Part shown: in pieces, positions 34,756 through 45,543 of the stretch | Layout: every line of letters starts with the position of its first letter | Position numbering within the stretch: position 1 is the stretch's first letter | Assembly: GCF_019931165.1 (NCBI RefSeq) | Contig: NZ_JAIOUP010000001.1 | Location: forward strand, 248,001-312,000 | Length of the DNA stretch: 64,000 bases | Direction of reading: 5' to 3' | Origin: Schnuerera sp. xch1 | Lineage (GTDB): Bacteria > Bacillota > Clostridia > Tissierellales > Tepidimicrobiaceae | Notes under the pieces: generated by a model | Database searches by the model: none | What the model was told of the DNA's origin: nothing | What the model saw: only the letters and a program-made list of their open reading frames with translations | Position numbers and translations under genes: made by a program

Positions 34756-37245
34756 CTATAAGATTGAATTAGGGTTAACATCTATATTAAACTTAATTTC
34801 TGATAAATCAATTTTATTCTTATTCAATATACATACCCGTTCTATAATACTTCTTAACTTGTTAATATGCTCGTCTTCACATTTGATAATTATATGATAT
34901 CTGTAATTCTTCTTTATCTTTTCCAAAGGTGCCGGTGAAGGTCCTATAATATTTTTTACTAAATCTTCTAATCCATTGTTTTGCATTTCCTCTTTTACTA
35001 AATTATAAACTTCCTTTATTTTTATTGCAACATTTCTATTGTTTTCTCCATATAACATCACTGAGATAATGTTAGTAAAAGGAGGATATCCAAATTCCTT
35101 TCTCAAAAGAATTTCCTTATTATAAAAATCAACATAATCATGGTTCTTTGCATATTGTATACTATAATGTTCTGGATTATAAGTTTGAATTATAACATTG
35201 CCTTCAAAATTACCCCTGCCAGCTCTACCGGCTACCTGAGTAATAAGTTGAAATGTTCTTTCAGAAGATCTAAAGTCAGGGAGATTCAAACTGGTATCAG
35301 CAGCAATTATTCCAACTAGAGTAACATCCTTAAAGTCTAATCCTTTGGCTATCATTTGTGTTCCAATTAATATATCAATTTCTCTATTTTTCATCTTCTT
35401 TAAAATTAGATCATGACTCCCTTTTTTAGAGGTAGTATCCATGTCCATTCTCATAACCCTTGCTTGCGGGAAAAGCTTCCTTGTAAATTTCTCTACCTTT
35501 TCAGTTCCTATACCAAAATATTTTATATACTTACTTTTACAAACTGGACAAACTTTAGGTGGTTTTATTGATAAACCACAATAATGACATTTAAGTTTAT
35601 TGTCCTTCATATGGTAAGTCATCGAGATGCTACATTCATTACATTTTACTACATAACCACAGTTCCTGCAAGAAACAAAGGTAGAATAGCCTCTTCTATT
35701 TAGGAAAAGTATAGTCTGTTTCCCTTGTCTAAGGTTTTTTTCTATACCCATATATAGTTCTTTACTGAATATTGATTTGTTGCCATCATTTAATTCTTCT
35801 CTCATATCAATAATTTTAACATCCGGCAATTTACTGTTATTAACTCTACTTTTTAATTCTAATAATTTTATGTTTTCACTTTTACTCCTGTAATAGCTAT
35901 CAATAGAAGGTGTAGCAGTTCCTTTAACTAAATATGCTCCTGATAACTCACATCTCTTTTCTGCCACTTCAATAGCATGATATTTAGGGTTCATACTGGA
36001 TTTATATGTAGTTTCATGTTCTTCATCAATTATTATTAACCCCAAATTAGTAAAAGGAGCAAATATTGCCGAGCGAGCTCCTACTACTATTTTTACTTTA
36101 CCTTCCTTTATCTTTCTCCACTGATCAAATCTTTCACCATAAGATAATTTGCTATGAAGAACTGCCACATTATCTCCAAATCTACCAACAAATCTATCAA
36201 TTGTCTGTGGAGTTAAAGAAATTTCAGGTACTAAAATTATAGTTTCTTTTTCTATTTTAACCATTTCCTCAACTAATTGAAGATAAATTTCAGTTTTCCC
36301 ACTTCCTGTTATACCGTGAATTAAAAATTTATTGTTTTTATCCTTATTATTTATACTGGTCATTATTGAATCGAAACATTTTTTTTGTTCATCAGTTAAT
36401 TGGTGTTTTTTGTAGTACTTAATGTCTTCTTTAATTGGAGTCCTATAGACCTCCTTTTTGAAAATATTAATAACATTCTTTCTTTCTAAAGCTTTAATTG
36501 TAGATAAAGAACTATTGGTTTCAATCATCAAGTCCTTCATTGACATTTCATCATAATTATCTAATAAGAACCTTGCAATTTCTAACTGTTTATAGCTTCT
36601 ACTACCAATAACTTCTACCATATCATCATAGGACATAGATCTATCTACTAAACAAACAATTTTTTTATATTTTTTTTCAATAGACGTTTGTATTGCTAAT
36701 GAGGTTTCTACTATTTTTTTATCCTTTAAATTATTAATAGTCTTATTTACGTTTTTATCTTTTAATGCATCCTTTATAACTTCTAATTCAACCTTACCTT
36801 TATGTCTATTAATTAAATTGACAATATCCTTCTCCAATTGATTTAACTTATTGTTAGATATTAAAAACTTATTATCCTTTAGTTTAATATATGTTTTAAC
36901 CTTCTTGAAATCCCCAGGTGGGAGCACTGATTGAAGTGCATCTATGTAAGAGCATAAATATTGTTTAGATATCCACAAACTCAATTGAATCATCTCTCTT
37001 GATATAAGAGGTCTATCATCGATTACATCAATTATACTTTTTAATTTATATTTTTTATTATACTTATTATCAATTTTAATAACAATTCCTTTAATTATTC
37101 TATTACCTTTTCCAAAAGAAACTAAAACTCTCATACCTACTTCTATGGTATCAACCATATCGGGTTTAACTATATAAGTATATGGCTTGTCAGTATTTGA
37201 AGCCTTATTATCAATAATAACTTGTGCATATTTTTTATTCATCAT
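34756..37245 (-). CDS. priA: Primosomal helicase PriA
   Basis: PriA restarts stalled replication forks by loading DnaB. The N-terminal 3'-DNA-binding domain (about 1-105), Walker [12 protein letters not shown] (about 313-323), DEEH, TATPS, and a zinc region with four CxxC pairs (CRNC, CNEC, CHYC, CPVC; about 528-570) are present. The C-terminal domain is complete at 829 aa. The start could be either of two adjacent ATG codons. Confidence 0.96.
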   Translation of the reverse strand: MMNKKYAQVIIDNKASNTDKPYTYIVKPDMVDTIEVGMRVLVSFGKGNRIIKGIVIKIDNKYNKKYKLKSIIDVIDDRPLISREMIQLSLWISKQYLCSYIDALQSVLPPGDFKKVKTYIKLKDNKFLISNNKLNQLEKDIVNLINRHKGKVELEVIKDALKDKNVNKTINNLKDKKIVETSLAIQTSIEKKYKKIVCLVDRSMSYDDMVEVIGSRSYKQLEIARFLLDNYDEMSMKDLMIETNSSLSTIKALERKNVINIFKKEVYRTPIKEDIKYYKKHQLTDEQKKCFDSIMTSINNKDKNNKFLIHGITGSGKTEIYLQLVEEMVKIEKETIILVPEISLTPQTIDRFVGRFGDNVAVLHSKLSYGERFDQWRKIKEGKVKIVVGARSAIFAPFTNLGLIIIDEEHETTYKSSMNPKYHAIEVAEKRCELSGAYLVKGTATPSIDSYYRSKSENIKLLELKSRVNNSKLPDVKIIDMREELNDGNKSIFSKELYMGIEKNLRQGKQTILFLNRRGYSTFVSCRNCGYVVKCNECSISMTYHMKDNKLKCHYCGLSIKPPKVCPVCKSKYIKYFGIGTEKVEKFTRKLFPQARVMRMDMDTTSKKGSHDLILKKMKNREIDILIGTQMIAKGLDFKDVTLVGIIAADTSLNLPDFRSSERTFQLITQVAGRAGRGNFEGNVIIQTYNPEHYSIQYAKNHDYVDFYNKEILLRKEFGYPPFTNIISVMLYGENNRNVAIKIKEVYNLVKEEMQNNGLEDLVKNIIGPSPAPLEKIKKNYRYHIIIKCEDEHINKLRSIIERVCILNKNKIDLSEIKFNIDVNPNSIL

Positions 37246-37276
37246 ATCAGTCCCTTAATCTATTTAAATAAATATT

Positions 37277-37309
37277 AAAAGCTAGATAAAGATAATTCAT
37301 CTAGCTTTT
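37277..37309 (-). terminator. Hairpin after coaBC, stop codon inside the stem
   Basis: AAAAGCTAGAT and ATCTAGCTTTT are exact 11-bp complements. The coaBC stop TAG (37301-37303) lies in the arm. The 3' side on the minus strand is AATATTTATTT. Translating ribosomes would block the hairpin, so it may couple termination to translation end. Confidence 0.65.
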
Positions 37310-38509
37310 ATCATTTATTAAAGTCATAACTTTATCTAGTATAATTTCTGCAACTTTAGATTTGTTCAAAATAGGATAATCATTAATTTCTCCATTTCTA
37401 TCGATAATCGTTACAATATTAGTATCTGATTTAAACCCTGATCCATCCGCAGAAACGTTGTTAGCTATAATAAAATCCAAATTCTTTTTCTCTAACTTTT
37501 CCTTTGCATATTCAACTAAATTATTTGTTTCTGCTGCAAAGCCTACAACTAGCTGATTGGTTTTAATTCTTCCAAAATGGGCTGCAATATCTGGATTTTT
37601 AACATATTCTATATTTAATTCATCATTTTCTCCATCTTTTTTCTTTATCTTTTCATTGCTAACTACTTTAGGTCTGTAATCCGAAGGAGCTGCTGCCTTA
37701 ATCAATACTTGACAATCATTAAACTCATCTTCTACAGCTCTAAACATTTCCATAGTAGTATTAATTCTTACTACTCTAACACCCTTAGGTGGTTCTATTG
37801 ATGTAGGTCCAGTTATTAACACCACTTGCGCACCTCTGTTTTTAGCCAATTCAGCTATTTTATAGCCCATTTTCCCGCTCGAATGATTTGTAATATATCT
37901 TACAGGATCTAATGGTTCTATTGTTGGACCAGCAGTAACAATTATCTTATTCCCTACTAAGTCCTTATCATAAAAACTGTTAGCCACATAATCTACTATA
38001 TCTACTGGTTCTGCCATTCTTCCTGGTCCATGGGTTTGACACGCTAATAGACCTGTACAGGGGTCTATAAACTCATATCCTAATTCCATTAAGTAATCCA
38101 TGTTCTTCTGAACAATTGGATTTAAGTACATATTAGTATTCATAGCAGGAGCAAATATAACCTTGGATTTTGTTGCCATAATTGTTGTAGTCAACAGGTC
38201 ATCTGCAATTCCATTAGCAATCTTACCAATAATATTTGCAGTAGTAGGTGCAATTAAAAACACATCTGCTTTTTCAGCTAAAGAAATATGTTCAACATCA
38301 TAATTCTTCGGTTCATCAAACATTTCTAAGTAAACTGGGTTCGATGCTAATGTTTGGAAAGTTAAAGGAGTAACAAATTTAGTTGCATTTTTAGTCATAA
38401 TGACTTCTACATTAGCTTTTTGTTTCTTAAGTCTGCTAACTACCTCTACTGCTTTATAAGCAGCAATCCCTCCAGTTACACCTACTATAATATTTTTATC
38501 TTTAAGCAT
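37301..38509 (-). CDS. coaBC: Bifunctional phosphopantothenoylcysteine decarboxylase/synthase CoaBC
   Basis: CoaBC joins cysteine to 4'-phosphopantothenate and decarboxylates it for CoA synthesis. The N-terminal flavoprotein half (about 1-180) has GVTGGIAAYK, active-site PAMNTNMYLNP (about 125-135) and the GLLACQTHGPGRMAEP loop with its Cys. The CoaB half has VTAGPTIEPLDPVRYITNHSSGKMG (signature) and AAAPSDYRP. 402 aa is standard. Confidence 0.96.
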   Translation of the reverse strand: MLKDKNIIVGVTGGIAAYKAVEVVSRLKKQKANVEVIMTKNATKFVTPLTFQTLASNPVYLEMFDEPKNYDVEHISLAEKADVFLIAPTTANIIGKIANGIADDLLTTTIMATKSKVIFAPAMNTNMYLNPIVQKNMDYLMELGYEFIDPCTGLLACQTHGPGRMAEPVDIVDYVANSFYDKDLVGNKIIVTAGPTIEPLDPVRYITNHSSGKMGYKIAELAKNRGAQVVLITGPTSIEPPKGVRVVRINTTMEMFRAVEDEFNDCQVLIKAAAPSDYRPKVVSNEKIKKKDGENDELNIEYVKNPDIAAHFGRIKTNQLVVGFAAETNNLVEYAKEKLEKKNLDFIIANNVSADGSGFKSDTNIVTIIDRNGEINDYPILNKSKVAEIILDKVMTLINDKS

Positions 38510-38517
38510 ATTTTCAC

Positions 38518-38727
38518 CTACTTGTTGTCTTCTATTTCTAACCTTTTGTATTTAACCTCTCCTTGAACTATTTCCTCTATAGCAATACTAACAGGTTTTG
38601 TAGATGAAGTTTTAACTAAAGGTTTAGCTCCTTCTATCAACTGCCTTGACCTTTTAGAGGTCAACATACATAAAGTATATCTGCTATCTGCAATTTTAGT
38701 TAATTCATTAATAGATGGAATAAACAT
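38518..38727 (-). CDS. rpoZ: RNA polymerase omega subunit
   Basis: Omega helps assemble RNA polymerase. The ATG at 38727 with GAGGAGG gives 69 aa. It starts MFIPSINELTKIADSRYTLC with SKRSRQLIEG at about 25-34, and the C-terminal half VSIAIEEIVQGEVKY is typical. It follows gmk closely, the standard gmk-rpoZ-coaBC order. Confidence 0.94.
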   Translation of the reverse strand: MFIPSINELTKIADSRYTLCMLTSKRSRQLIEGAKPLVKTSSTKPVSIAIEEIVQGEVKYKRLEIEDNK

Positions 38728-38751
38728 AAAAATCCTCCTCAATTCTTGATA

Positions 38752-39357
38752 TTATAGTCCTTTAATATTATCTAAATTATATTCAAATCTTTTAGATTTC
38801 AATTTCTCAGCCTCAATTACTGTTTCAATTCTTTTTATTGCATCATCTAACTCATCATTTATAATGGCATAGTCATACTTATTCACATACTTTAATTCTT
38901 TTAAAGCATTGTTAAGCCTAATCTTCATATCATCTTCAGTTTCAGTTCCTCTCTTAATAATCCGCCTTTTTAGCTCATCCAAGGAAGGCGGAATCAAAAA
39001 TATTAACACCGCCTCTGGATAAAGATCTCTTACCTGAAGTGCACCTTGAACATCTATTTCTAATATTACTATTTCTCCTCTTTCCACTTGCTCATCCACA
39101 AATCTCTTTGGAGTACCATATCTATTGCTATGCACGTGAGCATATTCTAAGAATTCATTATTCTTAATCATCTCACTAAATTTTTCTTCATCTATAAAAA
39201 AATAGTTAACTCCATCTATTTCTCCTCTTCTAGGTTCCCTAGTAGTAGCTGATATCGAAAAAACGAGATCTTTATTTCTTTCAAATAATCTTTTGCATAT
39301 TGTACCTTTGCCAATCCCAGAAGGCCCTGATATTACTAGCAAAAAACCTTTCGACAT
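38752..39357 (-). CDS. gmk: Guanylate kinase
   Basis: Gmk phosphorylates GMP to GDP and keeps (p)ppGpp precursors in balance. ISGPSGIGKGTI (about 9-20) is the P-loop, with Ile where most have Val or Ala. SISATTREPRRGEIDGVNYFF binds GMP, and KRGTETEDDMKIRL is the lid. 201 aa is usual. It lies between remA and rpoZ. Confidence 0.97.
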   Translation of the reverse strand: MSKGFLLVISGPSGIGKGTICKRLFERNKDLVFSISATTREPRRGEIDGVNYFFIDEEKFSEMIKNNEFLEYAHVHSNRYGTPKRFVDEQVERGEIVILEIDVQGALQVRDLYPEAVLIFLIPPSLDELKRRIIKRGTETEDDMKIRLNNALKELKYVNKYDYAIINDELDDAIKRIETVIEAEKLKSKRFEYNLDNIKGL

Positions 39358-39372
39358 GTAAATCCCTGCTTT

Positions 39373-39639
39373 CTAATCATTATCCGTTTTGTTATTTGAT
39401 TTATTATTTAACCTTTGAGCAACCGTCTCTGGCTGAACTGCTGATAAAATAATATGGTCACTATCTGTTACAATCACTGCTCTTGTTCTTCTTCCATAAG
39501 TTGCATCAACTAATACCCCATTATCTCTAGCTTCCTGTATCATTCTCTTAATAGGTGCTGATTCAGGACTTACTATAGAAATAATCCTATTTGCAGATAC
39601 TATATTCCCAAAACCAATATTAATTAATTTTATATCCAT
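39373..39639 (-). CDS. remA: RemA-family DNA-binding regulator (DUF370)
   Basis: RemA activates biofilm matrix and osmoprotection genes in B. subtilis by wrapping DNA. The 88-aa protein shows [21 protein letters not shown] (about 4-24, signature), [12 protein letters not shown] and [13 protein letters not shown]. The ATG has AAGGAGG. Its place between yicC and gmk is conserved. Its targets in this organism are unknown. Confidence 0.95.
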   Translation of the reverse strand: MDIKLINIGFGNIVSANRIISIVSPESAPIKRMIQEARDNGVLVDATYGRRTRAVIVTDSDHIILSAVQPETVAQRLNNKSNNKTDND

Positions 39640-39658
39640 ATTTTACCCTCCTTCGATA

Positions 39659-40540
39659 CTACTCAACATTTTGAACTTGTTCTCTTATCTTTTCTACTTC
39701 ACTTTTAATGTCCACCACGTAGTTGGTTATAGTTAAATCATTAGCTTTAGAACCTATAGTATTGATTTCTCTATTCATTTCTTGGATAATGAAATCCAAT
39801 TTTCTACCAATTGGGTCTTTTGATTCTAAGCTCATTAAAAATTGATTAATATGGCTTTTAAATCTAATAACCTCTTCATTTATATCACTTTTATCTGCAA
39901 AAATTGCAACTTCATAATTCAATCTATCCTCATCTAGGTCATAATCCTTATCAATCAATTCATCAATTCTACTTTTTAACTTATTCCTATAATCCTCTAC
40001 AACTAGTGGTGCTCTTTTTTCAATTTCCACTATCATACTTTTCAACTTGTCAAGCTGAATTTCCATGTCATTTTTTAAAGCAATTCCTTCTTCCACCCTC
40101 ATGTTTACAACATTTTGTAATGCTGCTTCTGTTGATTCGGAAAGACAATTCCAAATCACATCTTCATTATACTCTTTTCTTTCAGTTTTTACTATTTCAG
40201 AAAAAGTTAGTATATGTGATAATTTTACATCATCTTCTATCTGTAATTCATTGGTAATTTCATCCAACGCATCTTTATATGCTTTTGCTAACTCAATATC
40301 TACATTCACATCAACAGCAGATTCACTTATATATTCCAGATTTACATATACTTCTACTCTGCCTCTATTTATTTTTTTCTTAATTGTTTTTTTAATTTTT
40401 TCTTCCAAATAATTAAGATGTTTAGGCATTTTTATTATTATATCATTATATCTATGGTTAACAGTCTTTATTTCTACATTAAAATTATGAATCCCATCGG
40501 AGTTCTCTCCTCTACCGAAACCAGTCATACTCTTAATCAT
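39659..40540 (-). CDS. yloC: YicC/YloC family endoribonuclease
   Basis: YicC-family proteins are single-strand-specific endoribonucleases with an ill-defined role in RNA turnover. The 293-aa protein starts MIKSMTGFGRGE (family signature), with INRGRVEVYVNL (about 58-69) and the C-terminal DUF1732 helix GRKLDFIIQEMNREINTIGSKAND. It heads the yloC-remA-gmk-rpoZ-coaBC operon from a clear promoter. Confidence 0.95.
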   Translation of the reverse strand: MIKSMTGFGRGENSDGIHNFNVEIKTVNHRYNDIIIKMPKHLNYLEEKIKKTIKKKINRGRVEVYVNLEYISESAVDVNVDIELAKAYKDALDEITNELQIEDDVKLSHILTFSEIVKTERKEYNEDVIWNCLSESTEAALQNVVNMRVEEGIALKNDMEIQLDKLKSMIVEIEKRAPLVVEDYRNKLKSRIDELIDKDYDLDEDRLNYEVAIFADKSDINEEVIRFKSHINQFLMSLESKDPIGRKLDFIIQEMNREINTIGSKANDLTITNYVVDIKSEVEKIREQVQNVE

Positions 40541-40564
40541 TTATGTATCATCTCCTAATAAATA

Positions 40565-40592
40565 ATGATATCAACTTATATAATATTGTCAA
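40565..40592 (-). promoter_or_regulatory. Promoter of yloC-remA-gmk-rpoZ
   Basis: On the minus strand TTGACA (40587-40592), 16-nt spacer, TATCAT (40565-40570). The rest of the 225-nt divergent gap to rqcH is AT-rich; a TATAAT near 40731-40736 on the plus strand could be the rqcH -10. Confidence 0.7.
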
Positions 40593-40765
40593 CAGGAATA
40601 TAAGCTTAAAATTATTGTTCATAAAACAATTATATTGATTTTTACATAAATAATCTATAAAGTATTACAATTTCTTAACAACTTGTTTGTTATTATAAGT
40701 CATTAGTTTATTTATAATTAATTTAATGTTATAATTCAAGTATTACTTATTATGGAGGAATAAAT

Positions 40766-42523
40766 ATGTCTTTAGATGGAATTGTTACAAGAAATATTAT
40801 TTATGAATTAAATAACACAATATTAGGAGGTAGAATCAATAAAGTCTATCAACATGAAAAAGATGAAATATCAATTCATATATACAATAACGGCAAAAAC
40901 AATAAGTTATTAATTTCAGCAAGTAGCAACAATCCAAGAATTCATTTTACAAAATATAAAAAATCAAATCCATCTTCTCCACCTATGTTTTGCATGTTGC
41001 TGAGAAAACATTTATCAGGTGGAACTATTTTAAAGATACAGCAGCTTCAAATGGATAGAGTTATTTTTATTGACATTTCATCACTAGATGAACTAGGTCA
41101 GCCCTCTACTAAAAGACTAATAGTAGAGATTATGGGAAAGTATAGTAATATAATATTAATGGATATAGATTCTTCTAAAGTTATAGATTCGATTAAAAGA
41201 GTAACTGCTGATATGAGTAGAATAAGACAAATTCTACCAGGTATGGAATACAAATTTCCACTACAAAACAATAAAAAAGATCCTTTAACTTTAAATAAAT
41301 CTCAATTTTATGAGTTGTTAAAAGATAATAGTATCAATAAAAAGATTTTTAAGTTTTTCTATACCAATTATATAGGGCTTAGCCCTCTAATTAGTAAAGA
41401 AATATGTTTCCTAGCAAATGTAGATATTGACAGACCATTGAGCACCTTGAAAGATGAAGAAAAAAAGAATTTATTTGATTGTTTTATATCGATAATGAAC
41501 AAGATTAAAAATGATGAGTACTCACCTGTAATGATAAAGAATAATTACAAAAATAGTTTCATGGCGTTTCATGCTCTTGATATTAAACAATTTGGAGAGC
41601 AAAATAAAATCCACTTGGATTCTATGAATGAAGTATTAGATGAATACTATATAAAGAATGATAAGATGGATAGAATACATCAAAAATCTCAATCAATGAA
41701 AAAATCTATTCAAATAAAATTGGAACGTTCTCAAAATAAACTATCTAAACAAAAACAGGAATTGTTAGAAAGTGAAGATAGAGAGAAATACAAGATTTAT
41801 GCTGATTTAATATCAGCAAATCTCTATCGTATAGAGAAGGGACTCGAGGTAGTGGAATTAGAAAATTTCTATGATGAAAATATGAAGAAAATTAGAATTC
41901 CACTTAATAAAAGATATTCTCCTGCACAAAATGCTCAGAGATATTATAAAAAATATTCAAAACTTAAAAATGCTAATAAATTATTATTAAAACAAATACC
42001 TGAGACTAAAAACGAAATAGAATACCTTGAAAATGTTTTAAATGCTATTGATAACTGTACTGAAGTAATTGAATTAGATGAAATAAAAGAAGAATTGATT
42101 GAAGAAGGGTATTTGAAAGGGAAAATTAAGAAAAAGAAGAAAAAAAGAAATGCAATATCTAAGCCACACCACTATATATCATCTGATGGTTTGCATATTT
42201 ATGTGGGCAAAAACAACAAACAAAATGATTTTTTAACTTTAAAAACTGCTCGAAAAGATGATTTATGGTTTCACGTTCAAAAGATGCCTGGAAGTCATGT
42301 TATAATCAGAGTTGAAAACGAAGAAGTTCCAAAGAAAACTCTGAAAGAAGCAGCTCTTTTAGCAGCTTATTTTAGTAAAGGTAAAAATTCAAATAATGTC
42401 GCTGTAGATTATACTGAAAAGAAAAATGTTAAGAAGCCTAAAAACGCTAAATCTGGAATGGTTACTTATGAAGATTTCAATACTATTTTTGTCACTCCAG
42501 ATAAAAATGAAATTGATAAAATT

Positions 42524-42541
<18 letters not shown>
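40766..42541 (+). CDS. rqcH: Ribosome quality-control factor RqcH (NFACT, Rqc2 homologue)
   Basis: RqcH binds 50S subunits blocked by peptidyl-tRNA and adds alanine tails that mark the peptide for decay. The 591-aa protein has NFACT-N starting MSLDGIVTRNIIYELN, a long coiled coil (about 300-430), and NFACT-R at the C-terminus with DDLWFHVQKMPGSHVII (about 501-517), VDYTEKKNVKKPK and GMVTYEDFNTIFV. It was formerly called a fibronectin-binding protein. Start with TGGAGGAA. Confidence 0.95.
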
Positions 42542-43094
<553 letters not shown>

Positions 43095-44012
43095 CTACCT
43101 ATTCTTTTTTCTTAATAATTCTATAATCCGTTTAAATTCATCAGGTGGTTCTGCAGTAAATTCCATATATTTTCCAGTTCTCGGATTAACTAATCCCAAT
43201 TTTCTTGCATGGAGTAGTTGAGTTTTGACTCCAAATTTATTCTTTCTATTTGTGTATTTAGGATCTCCAACAATAGGATGTTTAATATAAGACATATGAA
43301 CCCTAATCTGATGAGTTCGTCCTGTCTTCAACGAAGCCTCAATCAGAGTATAATTTTGAAATCTCTCCAAAACCTTATAATGGGTTATTGCTTCTTTACT
43401 ATTTTTAATCGTTACAGCCATCTTCTTTCTATCTTTAGGGTTCCTGCCTATGGGGGCATTTATAATCCCCTCTTCCTTATTTAATCCTCCATAAACTAAA
43501 GCCACATATATTCTTTTCAAACTCCTTGCTTTCAATTGTTTAACTAATTCTTTATGAGTTTGATTATTCTTTGCTATAACCAATAACCCAGATGTATCTT
43601 TATCTAACCTGTGCACTATACCTGGTCTTGTATTACCATTAATAGATGATAGATTATCTGTATAATTCAATAGTGCATTTACTAAAGTATTCGAATGATT
43701 TCCAGGCGCAGGATGTACTATCATATCTTTAGGTTTATTTATTACTATCATATCTTCATTTTCATATACAATGTCTAAATCTATATTTTGGGGGATTGGT
43801 TCCAATGATTTTTGTTCTGGTATTTTTACCTGTATTGAATCACCTTTTTTTACTATATATTTTGGTTTCTTCTTGCTTCCATTTACAAGAATTAATCCTT
43901 CTTTTATCAATTTATGTGTATATGTTCTAGATATTTTTTCTATTTTTGTAGCAACATAAGAATCCAACCTTTGATTATCTTCATTTTCTACATATAATTT
44001 CTGTAAATCCAT
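43095..44012 (-). CDS. rluD: RluD-family 23S rRNA pseudouridine synthase
   Basis: The enzyme isomerises uridines in the large rRNA. An S4 domain (about 13-75) precedes the catalytic domain with HRLDKDTSGLLVIAKN (catalytic Asp, about 134-149) and KTGRTHQIRVHMSYIKHPIVGDP. 305 aa fits the RluD/YlyB branch. It lies between lspA and pyrR as in B. subtilis ylyB. The exact target position cannot be read from sequence. Confidence 0.93.
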   Translation of the reverse strand: MDLQKLYVENEDNQRLDSYVATKIEKISRTYTHKLIKEGLILVNGSKKKPKYIVKKGDSIQVKIPEQKSLEPIPQNIDLDIVYENEDMIVINKPKDMIVHPAPGNHSNTLVNALLNYTDNLSSINGNTRPGIVHRLDKDTSGLLVIAKNNQTHKELVKQLKARSLKRIYVALVYGGLNKEEGIINAPIGRNPKDRKKMAVTIKNSKEAITHYKVLERFQNYTLIEASLKTGRTHQIRVHMSYIKHPIVGDPKYTNRKNKFGVKTQLLHARKLGLVNPRTGKYMEFTAEPPDEFKRIIELLRKKNR

Positions 44013-44022
44013 CTATATCCCC

Positions 44023-44475
44023 TCAATACTCATATTTATTAAATAATACCATAATCATTATCAATAATGTCCCAGTTACTATAAATATATCCGCAACATT
44101 GAATACTGGAAAATTATATCCAAAAGGTAATTTAACACTTAAAAAATCCACAACATATCCTACTCTGATTCTATCAATTAAATTACCAACTGCGCCACCT
44201 AATAACATAACCATAGAAATTTTCATAGCTCTATTTATATTGTTAGGATATTTAATAAGAAACAAAATAATACTAATTACAACTATAAATGTAGCTATAA
44301 CAAAAAAAAGTTTTTTATTCTGCAATATTCCAAAAGCTGCTCCATAATTCTCTACATAATATAGTTGAAAAAAGTTATCAATGATAGCACGAGGACTGTT
44401 TCCTTTTAAATACTTAATAGCTGCAGACTTAGTTACTTGATCTAGTAGTACAATAAATACAATAATTAAATACAT
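44023..44475 (-). CDS. lspA: Lipoprotein signal peptidase
   Basis: LspA removes signal peptides from prolipoproteins in the membrane. Four hydrophobic helices are visible in 150 aa. The catalytic aspartates are in GNLIDRIRVGYVVDF (about 110-124) and FNVADIFI. DQVTK is near the N-terminus. The ATG at 44475 follows AAGGAGG by about 10 nt, with TTG one codon earlier possible. A promoter lies upstream. Confidence 0.95.
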   Translation of the reverse strand: MYLIIVFIVLLDQVTKSAAIKYLKGNSPRAIIDNFFQLYYVENYGAAFGILQNKKLFFVIATFIVVISIILFLIKYPNNINRAMKISMVMLLGGAVGNLIDRIRVGYVVDFLSVKLPFGYNFPVFNVADIFIVTGTLLIMIMVLFNKYEY

Positions 44476-44513
44476 CAAAATTTTTCCTCCTTATCCATTT
44501 CAATCATAATAAT

Positions 44514-44542
44514 ATTTTAAATCATTATATCATTTATTACAA
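44514..44542 (-). promoter_or_regulatory. Promoter of lspA-rluD-pyrR
   Basis: On the minus strand TTGTAA (44537-44542), 17-nt spacer, TAAAAT (44514-44519), between the yteA terminator and lspA. Confidence 0.6.
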
Positions 44543-44561
44543 CATAGGTTTTTTGTTTATA

Positions 44562-44605
44562 TAAAAAAAGAAAAGACTCCTCATGAAATACACTCCATGA
44601 AAGTC
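44562..44605 (-). terminator. Terminator after the yteA-type gene
   Basis: On the minus strand GACT-TTCATG ... CATGA-GG-AGTC forms a two-part stem (5 and 4 bp with an internal loop) followed by TTTTCTTTTTTT. The T-tract is strong even though the stem is interrupted. Confidence 0.7.
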
Positions 44606-44635
44606 CTCAAAAAAGCAATTCTACAATCTATTTTA

Positions 44636-45253
44636 TCATTCTTTAGTTTGATCATAATATTCTTGAGAAAATTTTTCAACATCCTCCACAGTTCCACTGT
44701 TTTCATCGTCAAATACACCTAAATTATCTCCTGTATTTTGAGAAGGAGCTTTGACTATTTTATTATATCTGGCTACCTCTTGGTAGCTATCCTCTGTATC
44801 GAATCCATTTACTTCTTTGTTTTTATTGTTACTAAATGGGCTAATACTTTCCTCTTCTTCAGGCCTAAAGTTCATCTTCTTCTCAAGAGGGATTTTTTTC
44901 TTTGCACAATCAATGCACAACTTTAGATATGGCATTAGCTCAAGTCTTTCCTCGTCAATTTTTTTGCCACATGATATACACAATCCATAATCTTCGCTAT
45001 CTACATGATCAAGTGAAGTCTCAATCTCATATAAAGTATCATTTAATTTATTTATAAATCCATTCTCCTGTTCCATCATAAATACTTCAGTACCTAAATC
45101 TGCAGGGTGATTATCATAAAAGGATAAATCGGTATGATATTCATCCATAGAACCAAATTCTTCATTATTATTCATCCTATTTATTATATTCAATATCTTC
45201 TCCTTTTCTTCAAACAATCTTTTCTTAAAGTAATTTATTTTGTTCTCATCCAT
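44636..45253 (-). CDS. yteA: TraR/DksA-type zinc finger protein (YteA/YlyA family)
   Basis: The 205-aa protein has a helical N-terminus (about 1-85) and a C4 zinc finger CISCGKKIDEERLELMPYLKLCIDC (about 92-116) of DksA type. A charged tail with DNTGDNLGVFDDENSGTVEDVE follows, typical of the yteA family found in spore-formers. The ATG has GAGGAGG. It lies upstream of lspA, where B. subtilis has ylyA. It may modulate RNA polymerase; the role is not established here. Confidence 0.88.
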   Translation of the reverse strand: MDENKINYFKKRLFEEKEKILNIINRMNNNEEFGSMDEYHTDLSFYDNHPADLGTEVFMMEQENGFINKLNDTLYEIETSLDHVDSEDYGLCISCGKKIDEERLELMPYLKLCIDCAKKKIPLEKKMNFRPEEEESISPFSNNKNKEVNGFDTEDSYQEVARYNKIVKAPSQNTGDNLGVFDDENSGTVEDVEKFSQEYYDQTKE

Positions 45254-45349
45254 AAACTGCCTCCTCGATATGTTATAGATTAATATTTATAGAATAATAT
45301 ACCCATATCTCTATTTATAATTCCAAGTTACAAATTGGTATTATATTCT

Positions 45350-45484
45350 TTAAGAATACATCAATAATATCAAAAAGAAAAATAGAAGATTATTTTTATT
45401 ATACTTAGCATCCCAAATATCAGAAAGCAAAATAAAGAAGAAAAGTAACTTATCATCATATTCATTTGCATAGCAATTAGACAT
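45350..45484 (-). CDS. Small hydrophobic protein, 44 aa, unknown
   Basis: ATG at 45484 follows GGAGGG by 6 nt, a strong ribosome site, and the frame closes at 45350. The product starts MSNCYANEYDDK and has two nearly repeated hydrophobic stretches, LLFFFILL (about 13-20) and LLFFFLILL (about 33-41), split by a polar segment with Asp, Lys and Asn. It ends MYS. No family is recognised. It lies between aroF and the yteA-type gene. The 100 nt from here to yteA hold nothing clear. The good ribosome site and patterned composition argue for a real gene. Confidence 0.6.
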   Translation of the reverse strand: MSNCYANEYDDKLLFFFILLSDIWDAKYNKNNLLFFFLILLMYS

Positions 45485-45543
45485 AAAAAACCCTCCACTC
45501 TCATCTATATATTACATACTATGAGAATAAAGGAATTAATTTA

